In this document: one piece after another, positions 35,148-45,000 of the stretch
How positions within the stretch are numbered: the stretch's first letter is position 1
How the letters are laid out: every line of letters begins with the position of its first letter
Made by a program: the position numbers and the translations under genes
The notes under the pieces: generated by a model
Database searches by the model: none
Seen by the model: the letters and a program-made list of their open reading frames with translations, nothing else
What the model was told of the DNA's origin: nothing
Source: Dulcicalothrix desertica PCC 7102
GTDB taxonomy: Bacteria > Cyanobacteriota > Cyanobacteriia > Cyanobacteriales > Nostocaceae
Assembly: GCF_003991905.1 (NCBI RefSeq)
Contig: NZ_RSCL01000036.1
Span: 21,936 to 85,935, forward strand
Reading direction: 5' to 3'
Length of the DNA stretch: 64,000 bases

Positions 35148-35606
35148 ATGCGTAAAATTATTTGCAGCTTGATGAGTATTAGTTTAGTTGTAGGTATGCC
35201 ATTAGTAGTTAATGCTAGCGCAGCTTACAATCAATTCAAAAAAACGCAACTTCAAGAGTTTAGTGGTGATAAAGCACCACAGAAATGCCCACTAAAGAAA
35301 CTTGAAGTAATCGAAAATAATAACAAAGTCAAATATGAACTTTGTACTATTTCAGGTAGACCAATATTTCTACGAGCTAGTTCTGGTGATATTACTCATG
35401 CATTCTATGAGTTCAGAAAAGGTAAATTAGTGCAAATTTCATATGTTGACCATTTTGTTTCCACTGGTTTGCGTAACGAACAACCTGTAGTAAGGTGGAA
35501 TGATATTGATAAAACTGTTAATTATAAGCTAGGCATCAAAACAAAGACAGCGACTCAACAAGAGGTGAATAAAATCAAAAAAATCCTGATTTCATTCAAA
35601 AAATGA
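35148..35606 (+). CDS. Secreted hypothetical protein
   Basis: 152 residues from the ATG at 35148, preferred over a GTG at 35133 because GGAG lies 6 bases before it and the signal peptide then begins MRKIICSLMS. Signal cleavage is likely after NASA (about residue 26). The mature part is basic, contains two Cys (PQKCPLKK, YELCT) that could pair, and has beta-strand character. No family recognised. Single gene. Confidence 0.6.
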   Translation: MRKIICSLMSISLVVGMPLVVNASAAYNQFKKTQLQEFSGDKAPQKCPLKKLEVIENNNKVKYELCTISGRPIFLRASSGDITHAFYEFRKGKLVQISYVDHFVSTGLRNEQPVVRWNDIDKTVNYKLGIKTKTATQQEVNKIKKILISFKK

Positions 35607-35943
35607 TTGATGTATGTTTGGGCGTAATTAAAGCACTTACTATGACTTTCAATTTTTCTTGATAAGAAGCATATCAAAATCAGAACGGCGCCTAAAAATC
35701 GAGTTTACTGTTTTCTTATGAGAGCGGAATCCTAATTACGAAGGAGGCGCCTTCTCCAGGTTGGGAGGTGGTATCTGGTGATTCAGGTGCTGAAAATACC
35801 GGGCGTGTGGTTGCCTCCTTACATCGGCGCCCCCCGAACGGGGTGGAATTATGGGTTTCGTCCTTGTCCGACTGAAGCGACTCTCTTCAAGGCGCCGTTC
35901 CTTACACTAAGCTTTGCATTTGTACTCTTAAAACCCTAAATTA
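35607..35943. other. Spacer with possible decayed coding sequence
   Basis: 337 bp, less AT-rich than other spacers and with four GGCGCC sites. Short open stretches such as GWNYGFRPCPTEATLFKAP (plus strand, to TAA near 35940) look protein-like, but frames break repeatedly and no family is recognised. Probably a relic. Confidence 0.3.
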
Positions 35944-36828
35944 TTAGGGTTTCACAGCACCTTTTCTCGAAAGTTCATTTAATAATAATTGCACTGATTG
36001 TGATTCTCGTTCCGATTTGCGATAGGCTAACCAAATTTGATTCGTCACCGCATCAGTTGGTTTCAGTAGTAATTGTAACTCACCCGAATTAATTGCTCTT
36101 TCACAAAGATAATCGGGAAGAACACTAAACCCATTACCTAGGGTGATTGCTTTTTGAATTAGCCGTAAATCTGGCAACACAATTCTGGGAACCATATCTA
36201 ATCGCTTTCCAAATACCACTCGCCAAAATCGTCTGATAATCGGTAAATCTTCACCGTAAGCTATGAGTGGTTGAGTTCTCAAATATTCCTCTAACTGCGG
36301 CAGATTGCTAAGGAAGGAAATTTCTAATCGAGGAGAAGTCACCAACCAAAAGCTTTCTTCGTAAATTAATTGATATTCCAAATCGGTACGCGCGATTTTT
36401 TGGGTGGCAATGACCGCATCCAAACGACCTTCCAATAATTCCGCAATTGCATCCCCCGTCAACCCGAAATGAATTCGATACAGCCATTGGAATGATTGGG
36501 GTAAACGGTGCAAAACCATTTCTGCAAAAAATTCTTGAGGTGTACCAATCCGCAGAATTTTGGGTGCATCTATGGTTGTAGTCTTGGCAGTAATCGATTC
36601 TAAACGCTCGATTGCGGCAATAACTTCCGTATAAAGTCGCTTTCCCGCTTCAGTAGGAACCATACGTCTCGGCATTCGCTGAAATAAGGGATAATCTAAA
36701 GCCGACTCCAGCCCTGCAACATGCTGACTGACTGCGGGTTGAGTGAGGTGGAGAACTTGAGCCGCACCAGATACAGTTCCTACCCGATAAACCTCGACAA
36801 AACTGCGATACCATTCCAAGCTAACCAT
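35944..36828 (-). CDS. LysR-family transcriptional regulator
   Basis: 294 residues from the ATG at 36828; a TTG eight codons upstream is less likely. The N-terminal winged helix-turn-helix (about 1-60) reads EWYRSFVEVYRVGTVSGAA, LTQPAVSQHVAGLESAL and PTEAGKRLY. The substrate-binding domain (about 88-285) includes the usual GNGFSVLPDYL. It is divergent from the DJ-1-like lipoprotein gene, with 101 bp between the starts. LysR proteins typically control the divergent neighbour, so this one probably regulates that gene in response to a small molecule. The inducer is unknown. Confidence 0.9.
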   Translation of the reverse strand: MVSLEWYRSFVEVYRVGTVSGAAQVLHLTQPAVSQHVAGLESALDYPLFQRMPRRMVPTEAGKRLYTEVIAAIERLESITAKTTTIDAPKILRIGTPQEFFAEMVLHRLPQSFQWLYRIHFGLTGDAIAELLEGRLDAVIATQKIARTDLEYQLIYEESFWLVTSPRLEISFLSNLPQLEEYLRTQPLIAYGEDLPIIRRFWRVVFGKRLDMVPRIVLPDLRLIQKAITLGNGFSVLPDYLCERAINSGELQLLLKPTDAVTNQIWLAYRKSERESQSVQLLLNELSRKGAVKP

Positions 36829-36929
36829 AAATATATTTATAGTACGACACAATTTTTATAATTTGTATTTTGGATAAATGCTGCTTAGGATGATATTAAG
36901 CAACTTTTGCTCTTAAAAAATTACTATCC
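36829..36929. promoter_or_regulatory. Divergent promoter region, LysR / DJ-1-like gene
   Basis: 101-bp AT-rich spacer that must contain both promoters. A LysR-type T-N11-A site is expected here, but several AT-rich stretches could serve and I cannot choose one. Confidence 0.35.
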
Positions 36930-37706
36930 ATGAGTATCAAAAAAGGTTTAATTGCTGTGATTGTTGGATTAGCTATGTCGGCTTGTGCTACTTCTTCTGC
37001 TCAAGAGTCCGCACGTAAACGAGTTTTGATTGTTTTGACTAACCATTCCCAATTGGGAAATACGGGTAAACCCACCGGATTTTATTTATCGGAAGTATCC
37101 CATCCCTATGCTGCCTTTACTCAGGCTAGTTACGAAGTTGATTTCGTCAGTCCCACAGGAAAAGCTGCTCCCATTGACCCCAAAAGCAACGATAAAAGCG
37201 ACCCGAAAAATCTGCAATTATTGCAAAATAAAGCAGTGATGGCAAAAATCCAAGACACCCTCGCACCTGGGGAAGTTAAACCCAACGATTATCAAGCAAT
37301 TTTCTTTGCTGGTGGACATGGAGTAATGTGGGATTTACCCGATAACAAACCATTGCAGCAACTTACCGCATCAATGTACGAACGAGGAGCATTAGTGGGC
37401 GCCGTATGTCATGGTCTCGCAGCGCTTGTAAATGTGAAATTATCCAATGGTGAATATTTAGTGAAAGGTAAAACTGTGGCTGCATTTACTAATGATGAAG
37501 AAGAAGCAGTAGGACTTACGAAAGTGATGCCGTTCCTACTGGAGTCGAAATTAATTGAACGTGGAGCCAAACACACCAAAGCTGCCAATTTTCAATCTCA
37601 TGTAGTTGTGAGTAAGCGTTTGGTAACAGGGCAAAATCCCGCATCAGCAACAGGTGTGGGAGAAAAAATGGTAGAGTTGATGCAAAAAACATCCCCAGGT
37701 AGTTAG
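36930..37706 (+). CDS. DJ-1/PfpI-family lipoprotein (Hsp31-like)
   Basis: 258 residues. It has a lipoprotein signal with lipobox AMSAC (Cys19), so the protein is anchored at a membrane. The DJ-1/PfpI domain (about 30-250) shows FAGGHGVMWD, and the nucleophile elbow with Cys160 in GAVCHGLAAL. It continues with FTNDEEEAV and ends with VVSKRLVTGQNPASA, the common pattern of the Hsp31/glyoxalase-III-like branch. Possible activities are glyoxalase or deglycase/chaperone; none can be fixed from sequence. It is divergent from the LysR gene that probably regulates it. Confidence 0.85.
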   Translation: MSIKKGLIAVIVGLAMSACATSSAQESARKRVLIVLTNHSQLGNTGKPTGFYLSEVSHPYAAFTQASYEVDFVSPTGKAAPIDPKSNDKSDPKNLQLLQNKAVMAKIQDTLAPGEVKPNDYQAIFFAGGHGVMWDLPDNKPLQQLTASMYERGALVGAVCHGLAALVNVKLSNGEYLVKGKTVAAFTNDEEEAVGLTKVMPFLLESKLIERGAKHTKAANFQSHVVVSKRLVTGQNPASATGVGEKMVELMQKTSPGS

Positions 37707-38059
37707 TTATGATAAAATCTTAAAACAGGTGCGTCGGAGTAATCCCAAGTGATGCCTGTAAACTCCAAACATAGGTACAAATAAATCTAGCGCTATATTT
37801 GAAGAAGCAGGCGCCAACAGCTTTTATGTTAATAAATGCTCAATCATTGGATTCTAATTAATTTGAGGCGCCTGTTTGTTTGGATATGGGGCTTGGAATC
37901 AAAATAAGCACAAGTACTAAATAGTCTTAGTACTGTGCTATTCAAATGTAGTTAGGGTGCTTAAAATCGTAAAAAATGATGTTGAACGCACCAAACACGT
38001 GTTCATAGGCGCCTATTCAAGATAGTCAAACATTGACTCTGTTCTTGAATTGTTGAAGG
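37707..38059. other. Intergenic spacer between convergent genes, nothing recognised
   Basis: 353 bp with three GGCGCC sites (37811, 37867, 38009). No terminator with a T-run and no coding fragment recognised. Confidence 0.4.
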
Positions 38060-38539
38060 TTAAGAACCAGGTATCACTTTAACTCGCGATACTTTACCGT
38101 CTAAACCATTTTGATGGAAGTGATCAACTCGGATACCTGAATTGGCATTTGGATTATCAAAGGTTTGCTCAAAACTACGTAAACAATATCCTTCAGGTTG
38201 TATAAACGACCTGTTGATAATATCTATTGTTGTATAGTCATCCTGAGTACTACCACCAGGGTTGTCAAATACAACAATTTTTGCACCTTGTTTTACAGAC
38301 TTTCCAATTCTTAGTGAACGAGCTTCGTCATTATCACCTTTACAAGCACTGCGTTTCTTACAATTATCATCTGCTGCTTTGTAGCTGTTATACGCAAAGA
38401 CTATACCTTGGGTGCAGCCATTGCCTTCATAAAACACTAAATCATCTACTTGTTGAGCTTGAACCTTGCTTGCTGTAACAGTTAAGATAATAACCAAAAT
38501 AGATAGCAAGATCAGCTTGCGCTTAGGAGCAAAAATCAT
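38060..38539 (-). CDS. Secreted hypothetical protein with four Cys
   Basis: 159 residues. Signal peptide at 1-28 (KRKLILLSILVIILTVTASKVQAQ in part), cleaved near VQA. The mature domain has four Cys (GNGCTQ, DNCKKRSACKG, GYCLR give two possible disulfides) and the segments KIVVFDNPGGSTQDDYT and DHFHQNGLDGKVSRVKV. These have a beta-strand and DD/GS pattern a little like beta/gamma-crystallin-type domains. Not firm. Periplasmic or extracellular. Single gene. Confidence 0.6.
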   Translation of the reverse strand: MIFAPKRKLILLSILVIILTVTASKVQAQQVDDLVFYEGNGCTQGIVFAYNSYKAADDNCKKRSACKGDNDEARSLRIGKSVKQGAKIVVFDNPGGSTQDDYTTIDIINRSFIQPEGYCLRSFEQTFDNPNANSGIRVDHFHQNGLDGKVSRVKVIPGS

Positions 38540-39042
38540 TGATAATTTACCTCATGATTTATTACGAGTATTTAAGACAAGGAATAATTCCTCTATTTAC
38601 TCAAATGGTTGATTTACAGCTTTTATGCATCAGAGTATTTTTAGATGAAACCTTTGCGAACGACTATGCTCCTGATTAAGGCGCCATTTATAACTCTCAA
38701 CTTACGGACATACTCGAAGAAAGCGGAATAGCAACAAACCAATATAAAGCTAATTTATCCAGATACATCTACTTTCATGTGACGATATATAGTTTTAACA
38801 GTTATCTAACCTAAAATAAATTCCAACTGTCCTGGGTACCTTGTTTATCATTGCTTTTAAATGTACTTATAGAATTTCAGTGAATATCTACAAGTTGCTT
38901 ATTACACATTTCGGCTAATTTTAGCGCCATTTATCCGACTAAAACTCCTTCACCTGTTTCAATTACAGGCGCCAATGTAAAAATGAATGTATCCACTTAA
39001 TTTAATATAGGCGCCCTTATGAGTAACTCATAACTTGGGTTA
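38540..39042. other. 503-bp spacer beyond the NRPS locus, nothing recognised
   Basis: AT-rich with several GGCGCC sites (38681, 38968, 39009). It lies just after the last gene of the NRPS run (stop at 39043) and may contain its terminator, but no clear hairpin with T-run was seen. Confidence 0.35.
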
Positions 39043-39807
39043 TTAAAATCGCGCGCCGCCGTTTACTTCAATTACGCTACCTGTAAAATAATCGCATTCG
39101 ACGATAAAGCGCATTGCTAACCATATTTCATAAGGTTTAGCCATACGGTGTAAGGGTATTTTGGAAATCATCTCTGCTTGAGCTTCTGGTGATACATAAC
39201 TTAACATTGGTGTTTCGGTTAATCCAGGTGCTATACCTGCTACCCTAAATCCATAAGGCGCCAGTTCTAATGCCCAAGTGCGTGTTTGTGCATCGAGTCC
39301 TGCTTTTGATGCACTATAGTTAGATTGACCTGGATTACCAGAGCTTGTTACAGAGGATATATTTACTATTAAACTGGGAGCAATGTTCATCTCCATTAAG
39401 GTGGCTGCAAATTCTCGTGCCATCAAAAATGAACCTGTTAAATTTACATCCAGAACTTTTTTCCATTGTGCTGTTGGCAGTTTACGTAACCAACCTTCTT
39501 CTTCACGAGTTACAAGCAAACCATCTCTTAAAATTCCAGCGTTGTTGACTAGAGTGTTGGCATATCCTAGTTTTTTAAAGGCTTGTTCTGTAAAATTTTT
39601 AACGTCTGTTTCGTTTGCTACATCTACATATTCTCCATAGATTTTTCCTTCTAAGTCGGCGCCAAGTGTTTCTAATTCTTTTAGTCCATCTGTATCAATG
39701 TCGCCACCAACTACTTGGGCGCCTGAAGAAGCTAGTTCTAAAGCTATACAACGCCCAATTCCACTAGCGGCGCCTGTAACTATTGCTCTTACATCTTTTA
39801 AGTTCAT
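39043..39807 (-). CDS. Short-chain dehydrogenase/reductase (FabG-like), NRPS locus
   Basis: 254 residues, classical SDR. It shows NAD(P) loop TGAASGIG (11-18), NNAG, Ser in VNISSVTSSG and the catalytic YSASK, with LAPYGFRVAGIAPGLTETPM typical of FabG. The cofactor-choice region VVGGDIDTDG has an acidic residue after strand 2, suggesting NAD. It is the last gene of the minus-strand NRPS run, 52 bp after the PLP enzyme. FabG-like proteins in lipopeptide clusters often reduce a 3-oxo fatty chain; it could equally act on the modified amino acid. Role is inferred from position only. Confidence 0.85.
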   Translation of the reverse strand: MNLKDVRAIVTGAASGIGRCIALELASSGAQVVGGDIDTDGLKELETLGADLEGKIYGEYVDVANETDVKNFTEQAFKKLGYANTLVNNAGILRDGLLVTREEEGWLRKLPTAQWKKVLDVNLTGSFLMAREFAATLMEMNIAPSLIVNISSVTSSGNPGQSNYSASKAGLDAQTRTWALELAPYGFRVAGIAPGLTETPMLSYVSPEAQAEMISKIPLHRMAKPYEIWLAMRFIVECDYFTGSVIEVNGGARF

Positions 39808-39859
39808 AATTATTTTAACCTGTATTTTTTGCGTTTGTTTATGTATTTGGTTTGGTAGG

Positions 39860-40978
39860 CTACAGCCAATGTTTAGATAAGATAAATTCGGAGAAATGAC
39901 TTAATGCTTTTGCAAAAATATGTTGCTGAACACCTAGACAAATTCTCAAGTGACCAGGCATGTTGAAAGCTTCACCTGGTAGAATCAGCACACCTGTTTT
40001 TTCTACTAATTTTTGTGCAAATTCTTGGCTATTAATAGGTTTGACAAAAAAGGGAAATGCAACAATCCCAGCTTGAGGTTCTATCCAATTTATTAAATCT
40101 TGATGCTGGTTTATAAAAGTACGTAATTGATGCAAATTATCCTGAATTCGCTGTTTATATTTAGGTATTATTTTCTGCCAGTTTTGTAAAACAGATAAAA
40201 TAAGAAAGTCGTTGACAGAGCAAACAGTATGTGTTGTATAGTCTTTGAAATCACGACAGGCACTAATTAGCTCGTGAGAACCAATTATCCATCCTATACG
40301 TAAACCAATACAACCAAAACATTTACCAGGTGAACCTAGAGACACTATTTTAGAAGATTTATTTATCAACGAAGGAAGAATATCGGTGTTGTCGTAGTTA
40401 ATAAATCTATAGTGTTCGTCAGCTAAAATTTCACAGTTATGCTTTTCTGCTAACTTGATGATAGTTTCAATTTCTGTTCCCGAAAACATAATTCCAGTCG
40501 GATTATGGGGAGTATTCAATACTATAACTTCTGTATTATCATCAATTAAATTTGATAATTGCTCTAAATCTGGTCTAAAATCATTTTCCTTTTTGAGTGG
40601 AAGCAAGCGAACTTCGTAGTTCAGATATTGTGGAATTTGATATAAGACTTCAAAAGCTGGAGAAAAAACCACAACATTAGCTTTGGGTTTATAACGGATA
40701 TGGAAATACATAAAAATCGCTTCTGTAGTTCCATGAGTTACCAAAATTCTATCAGCGTCTATTCCTTCATAAAATGATGCTATGGTTTTTCTTAAATTTA
40801 AGGAGCCATGAGTATCATTGTTCGCTAAACTAATTTGCAGCAAGTCTGCTATTTTGATGTTAGTTGAATCAATTAATTGCTCTAAGGTTTGATTATCAAC
40901 TCCACTTTCGGCTAAGTTGTAAGGAACGTCTTGATATTTTAGAAACCACGGTTCCATTAAAGATTGTGATATTTTCAT
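39860..40978 (-). CDS. PLP-dependent aminotransferase-fold enzyme, VioD/GntC-like (possible arginine cyclase)
   Basis: 372 residues, fold-type I. It has NTPHNPTG (PLP contact), ADEHYRF (Asp binding the pyridine N), the Schiff-base Lys219 in GSPGKCFG, and LRIGWI with the carboxylate-binding Arg near the end (HLRICLG). The opening EPWFLKYQDVPYNLAESGV, then THGTTEAIF, resembles capreomycidine synthase VioD and enduracididine synthase GntC. Those cyclise hydroxy-arginine rather than transaminate. It starts 2 bases after the stop of the desaturase-type gene, so the two are translationally linked. I infer that it makes a cyclic arginine residue for the NRPS; an ordinary aminotransferase role is the alternative. 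Confidence 0.75.
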   Translation of the reverse strand: MKISQSLMEPWFLKYQDVPYNLAESGVDNQTLEQLIDSTNIKIADLLQISLANNDTHGSLNLRKTIASFYEGIDADRILVTHGTTEAIFMYFHIRYKPKANVVVFSPAFEVLYQIPQYLNYEVRLLPLKKENDFRPDLEQLSNLIDDNTEVIVLNTPHNPTGIMFSGTEIETIIKLAEKHNCEILADEHYRFINYDNTDILPSLINKSSKIVSLGSPGKCFGCIGLRIGWIIGSHELISACRDFKDYTTHTVCSVNDFLILSVLQNWQKIIPKYKQRIQDNLHQLRTFINQHQDLINWIEPQAGIVAFPFFVKPINSQEFAQKLVEKTGVLILPGEAFNMPGHLRICLGVQQHIFAKALSHFSEFILSKHWL

Positions 40979-40980
40979 AG

Positions 40981-41997
40981 TTACACTTTGATTTTGGCAA
41001 TAAAGGTTTGTATAAGACTGGGTAAATCGTTAGCAGAGATAAAAATTCCTCCTGCAGATTTATTTAATGCTGCATAATTTTTATCTTGTAAGCGAATTTG
41101 ATGAGCTTTTGCTAAGTTCCAAAAAGGAGTAGAGGGGTTTAGATGGTGGTCGAGGTGATAGTTTTCGTTGTGGATGCTCAAGAAAAATGCTTCTAACCAA
41201 TGACTTTGACGATTACGTGTCATGTAAATATCAATGTCATTATTGCCGACTAAAGGATAATGTTCGCTAAGTTCTATAAACCATCCAATAATTTGGAATG
41301 TTGTCAAATAAGGTATTATCCAAAATAGTATTAACATGTTTTGACAATTTAAATTCCATAATGTTGCTGTAATTATGAGAATATAAAGACACATGATTAA
41401 GGTTTCTTTTTGTTGAGATGCTTTGGCGAGTAATCTCTGTTGAATTAATGTGTAAAGATAATTTGGTACTTTAGATAACACTAGTGGCATAAGTATATAT
41501 TTTTTGACAAAACTCATAGGATTTATATAACTATATAATCCTTCGGAAATATGAAAGTAATAGTCGGGGTCTAAAATTGGATGACCTAAGTATCGATGAT
41601 GGTTATCTACATGAGATTTTTTATATCCTGTAAAAGTTTGTAAAATCAGGTATCCAGAGAAGTATGTTCCCAATGCAAAGTTCAGATGTTTATTTTTTGC
41701 TAAGGTTCTGTGAGCTGCTTCATGCAGTAAAGTGGCTAAAGCTCGCTGACGGGCGCCTATTATTAGAATTGCTAAAGGGTAAAAATACCAGCTAATGTAG
41801 TACGTTATTAAGATGCTGATAATTATTAAGGAATAATCTTCTAGTAAAGCTAGTATACCATGCCAATTATCTAGTTTTGCTAATGTCTTTATTTGCTGCT
41901 GGATTGAATGCTCAAATTTATAGATTTTATATTTGTATTTGAGCCTTTTGGGATATGATTCTTCGGTGATAGTTTGATGTAATTTTATAGTATTCAT
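40981..41997 (-). CDS. Membrane fatty-acid-desaturase-type di-iron oxygenase, NRPS locus
   Basis: 338 residues from the ATG at 41997. A longer reading to 42081 starts inside a repeat and is rejected. Histidine boxes: HEAAH (92-96), HVDNHH (129-134) and HNENYHLDHH (276-285). Four or so membrane segments flank them (SLIIISILITYYISWYF, YPLAILIIGA, ILIITATLW, LILFWIIPYL). Membrane di-iron enzymes with these boxes desaturate or hydroxylate. The guanitoxin enzyme GntB is of this type and hydroxylates arginine before GntC cyclises it. Here the gene ends 2 bases before a GntC/VioD-like gene, so an arginine hydroxylase is plausible. The alternative is desaturation of the lipid tail. Confidence 0.8.
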   Translation of the reverse strand: MNTIKLHQTITEESYPKRLKYKYKIYKFEHSIQQQIKTLAKLDNWHGILALLEDYSLIIISILITYYISWYFYPLAILIIGARQRALATLLHEAAHRTLAKNKHLNFALGTYFSGYLILQTFTGYKKSHVDNHHRYLGHPILDPDYYFHISEGLYSYINPMSFVKKYILMPLVLSKVPNYLYTLIQQRLLAKASQQKETLIMCLYILIITATLWNLNCQNMLILFWIIPYLTTFQIIGWFIELSEHYPLVGNNDIDIYMTRNRQSHWLEAFFLSIHNENYHLDHHLNPSTPFWNLAKAHQIRLQDKNYAALNKSAGGIFISANDLPSLIQTFIAKIKV

Positions 41998-42014
41998 AGT
42001 AGTATTTAAATATT

Positions 42015-42087
42015 TGTGTATGGTGGGCAGTGCCCACCTTACTGGAGGGATGAAGCGGTGTGTATGGTGGGCAGTGCCCACCTTACT
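42015..42087. repeat. Two direct copies of a GGTGGGCAGTGCCCACC repeat
   Basis: A 29-base unit (TGTGTAT, then GGTGGGCAGTGCCCACC, then TTACT) occurs at 42015-42043 and 42059-42087. Each copy is nearly palindromic. The second copy overlaps the stop codon of the thioesterase NRPS (TAA at 42083-42085). They form the 85-base junction between that gene and the desaturase-type gene. Confidence 0.85.
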
Positions 42088-45000
42088 TTAATGCTGCTTG
42101 TAGAGCGATACTTAGTTGTTGAACATGAGGTTCTTGCAACAGAGTTTCATGATTACCTGTGACTTGATGAATATGCACTTGTCCACTAGTTAATTTACGC
42201 CAACCTAAACTCGCATCTTGAGAAAATTTGTTTGCGAGTGCAGGAGTGTTAAACAGAGAAATATCGGTTTGAATTGGCTTTGGCTGATAATAGCTACTTG
42301 CTTGCGAACTAGCTTTAAGCACGTTAATTAAACCGATAATCATGTTTTTCCCTGAATTTAAGCTTTCAGAGGGTGTAATTATTTGATGATTCTGCAAGAT
42401 TTGCACTACATGCTCTAGCTGTTGTGCTTTATCCATCACTACTAATTCATTGTAGTCAAGATTTAAAGCAACACCAAAGTAAATTCCTATTTGCTCAACA
42501 ATGTAGATAAGTAAAGCTATATCATCGTCTGGTTGAGTATTTGTTTCATCGGGTAAGGGAGGATGAGTATCAATAATTAACAGATTTGATACCTGTCCAG
42601 TTTTTTCCAATTGGGATACCATTTCAAAAGCTATTAATCCACCTAATGAATAGCCACCAATAACATAATCACCATTAGGATATATTTCTCTAATTGCTTG
42701 AATGTAAGTGGTTGCCATTGCTTCAATGGTGTTTAAAGGCTGTTGTTTTCCATCCAAACCACGAGCTTGTAGGGCATAAAATGGTTGGTTTTTACCAAGG
42801 TGATGAGCTAGAATCGAGTATGGCAAACCATAACCACTTGCAGGATGTACTAAAAAGATTGGAGGTTTATCACCTTTTGTTTCCAAAGGTAGTAAAATAT
42901 CAGAGTCTTCCAATCCTTTAGTGCGATAAGATTGCTCTAGGAAGGCGCCTATTTTTTCTATTGTTCCTTCGCGGAAAAAGGTAGTAACGCTCAAACTTAT
43001 ACTTAACCGTTTTTCCATTGCTGTAATTATACGAATTGCTAACAAGGAATGTCCACCCAAGTCGAAGAAATTATCTGTAATTCCAATGGGACTAACTTGA
43101 AGCATTTCTTCCCACAGTTTTACTAATTTAGATTCTAATGATGTTCTGGGTGAAATTTTGCTAGCTTGATAATTATCTACACTCGGCGTCGGTAATGCTT
43201 TTCTATCTACTTTGCCATTTGGTGTTACAGGTAGAGTCTCTAACATTACAAATGTTGGGGGAATCATATATGCAGGTAATTTCTCTTTGAGATACGCGCG
43301 CAAGTCACTAGTATTTTTATCGTTAGATACGACATATGCAACTAACCGCTTTTCTCCTGGTTTATCTTCGCGAACTACAACCGCGACTTCCCGCACTTGC
43401 TGATGTTGAGCTAGCACAGTCTCTACTTCTCCAGGTTCAATGCGGAAACCTCGAATTTTTACCTGGTTATCAATTCGTCCTAGATATTCAATATTACCGT
43501 TTGGTAAATAACGCGCTAAATCACCTGTTTTATATAGACGGGCGCCTTCGCTAAAAGGATTAGGGATAAATTTGTCTGCTGTTAAATAAGGTTGATTATG
43601 GTAGCCTCTGGCAAGAGCAACACCACCAATATATAGCTCACCTGGCACACCGACAGGTACAAGCTGTAAGTTTTTGTCTAACAGGTAAACTTGTAAATTA
43701 GGTAATGGTTTTCCAATCGCTACTTCGCGCCCATTTAATTGCTGTAACTTAGATAAATTACAACTGGTTGCGGAAACTGTCGCTTCTGTTGGCCCATATT
43801 CGTTGATTAACTGAGGATATGCACCTACGCATTTTCTCCATAAATCTACCCTTTCTGGGATTACACGTTCGCCAGCTACTACTACGACTCTAAGGCATTC
43901 AGGTAACACCACGTTGCCCTCTGCTACTTCAAAAGCAACTTGATGCCAGTATGCTGTGGGCAATTCTAATACTGTTACTTTATAATTTCGACAATACTCG
44001 ACAAATGTTGTCACCGTCAACATACCTGGAGTTCGCAGTACCAAAGTGGCGCCTTTAGCAAGAGTTGAAAATATTTCTGCAACTGCTCCATCAAAACTAA
44101 TTGAGGCAAATTGTAATACTTTGTCACTACTGTTAAGCCTACATTCAGTAATTCTTGCCATCGTATAATTAACTAGAGAGCAATGCTGTATCATTACCCC
44201 TTTAGGTTTGCCAGTAGACCCAGAAGTGTAAATTAAATAAGCTAGGTTTTCGGGCTGAACTAACTGTACTAAATTCTCTTTACTGTGTTGAGAAATAGCT
44301 TGCCAGTCTGTATCTAAACAAACTACACAATCATGATGTGGTAGGTTTGATATTAATCTTTGTTGAGTCAGTAATACTGATACCTGTGATTCCAAAATGA
44401 GAGCTAGTCGTTCTTGGGGATAAGTTGGGTCTAAAGGTACGTAAGCTCCACCAGCTTTAAGAATACCCAATATTCCAACTACCATTTCTAAAGAACGCTC
44501 TACACAAATACCTACCAGTACTTCTGCTCCTACTTTCTTTGATTGCAGATAATGCGCTAATTGGTTTGCACGCTCATTCAATTCTCGGTAAGTTAATTGT
44601 TGTTGCTCATATTCTACCGCGATGGCGCCTTGTGTACGTTCAACTTGTATTTCAAACCATTGATGGATGCATAATTTTTGCAGTTGCTCATCTAAAGGTT
44701 CTACATTCAGGCGCCAGTTCTGCAATAATTGATGTTGCTCTGCTTGTTTGAGTAAACGTAATTCAGAAACCCGCTGTTGAGGATTAATAACAATTTCTGC
44801 TAGTAAATTTTGGAAATGCTCTATCATTCGAGAAATTGTGGTAGCTGCAAATAAATCGGTGTTATATTCCCATACTCCCTCAAGTCCTTGTTCTGTCTCC
44901 GACATCGAGAGACTTAAATCAAACTTAACGGTGGTGCTTTTCATTGGCAAGGGAGATAAATTCAAACCAGGCAATTCTAACTCCCCAATTTGGGCATTTT

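Noticed and set aside
35680..35943. Diversity-generating retroelement variable region
   Set aside because: GFRP-like end recalls such proteins, but there is no template repeat, no reverse transcriptase and no open frame.
41998..42081. Longer N-terminus of the desaturase-type protein
   Set aside because: The extra 28 codons are translated from the GGTGGGCAGTGCCCACC repeats; the ATG at 41997 is the natural start.
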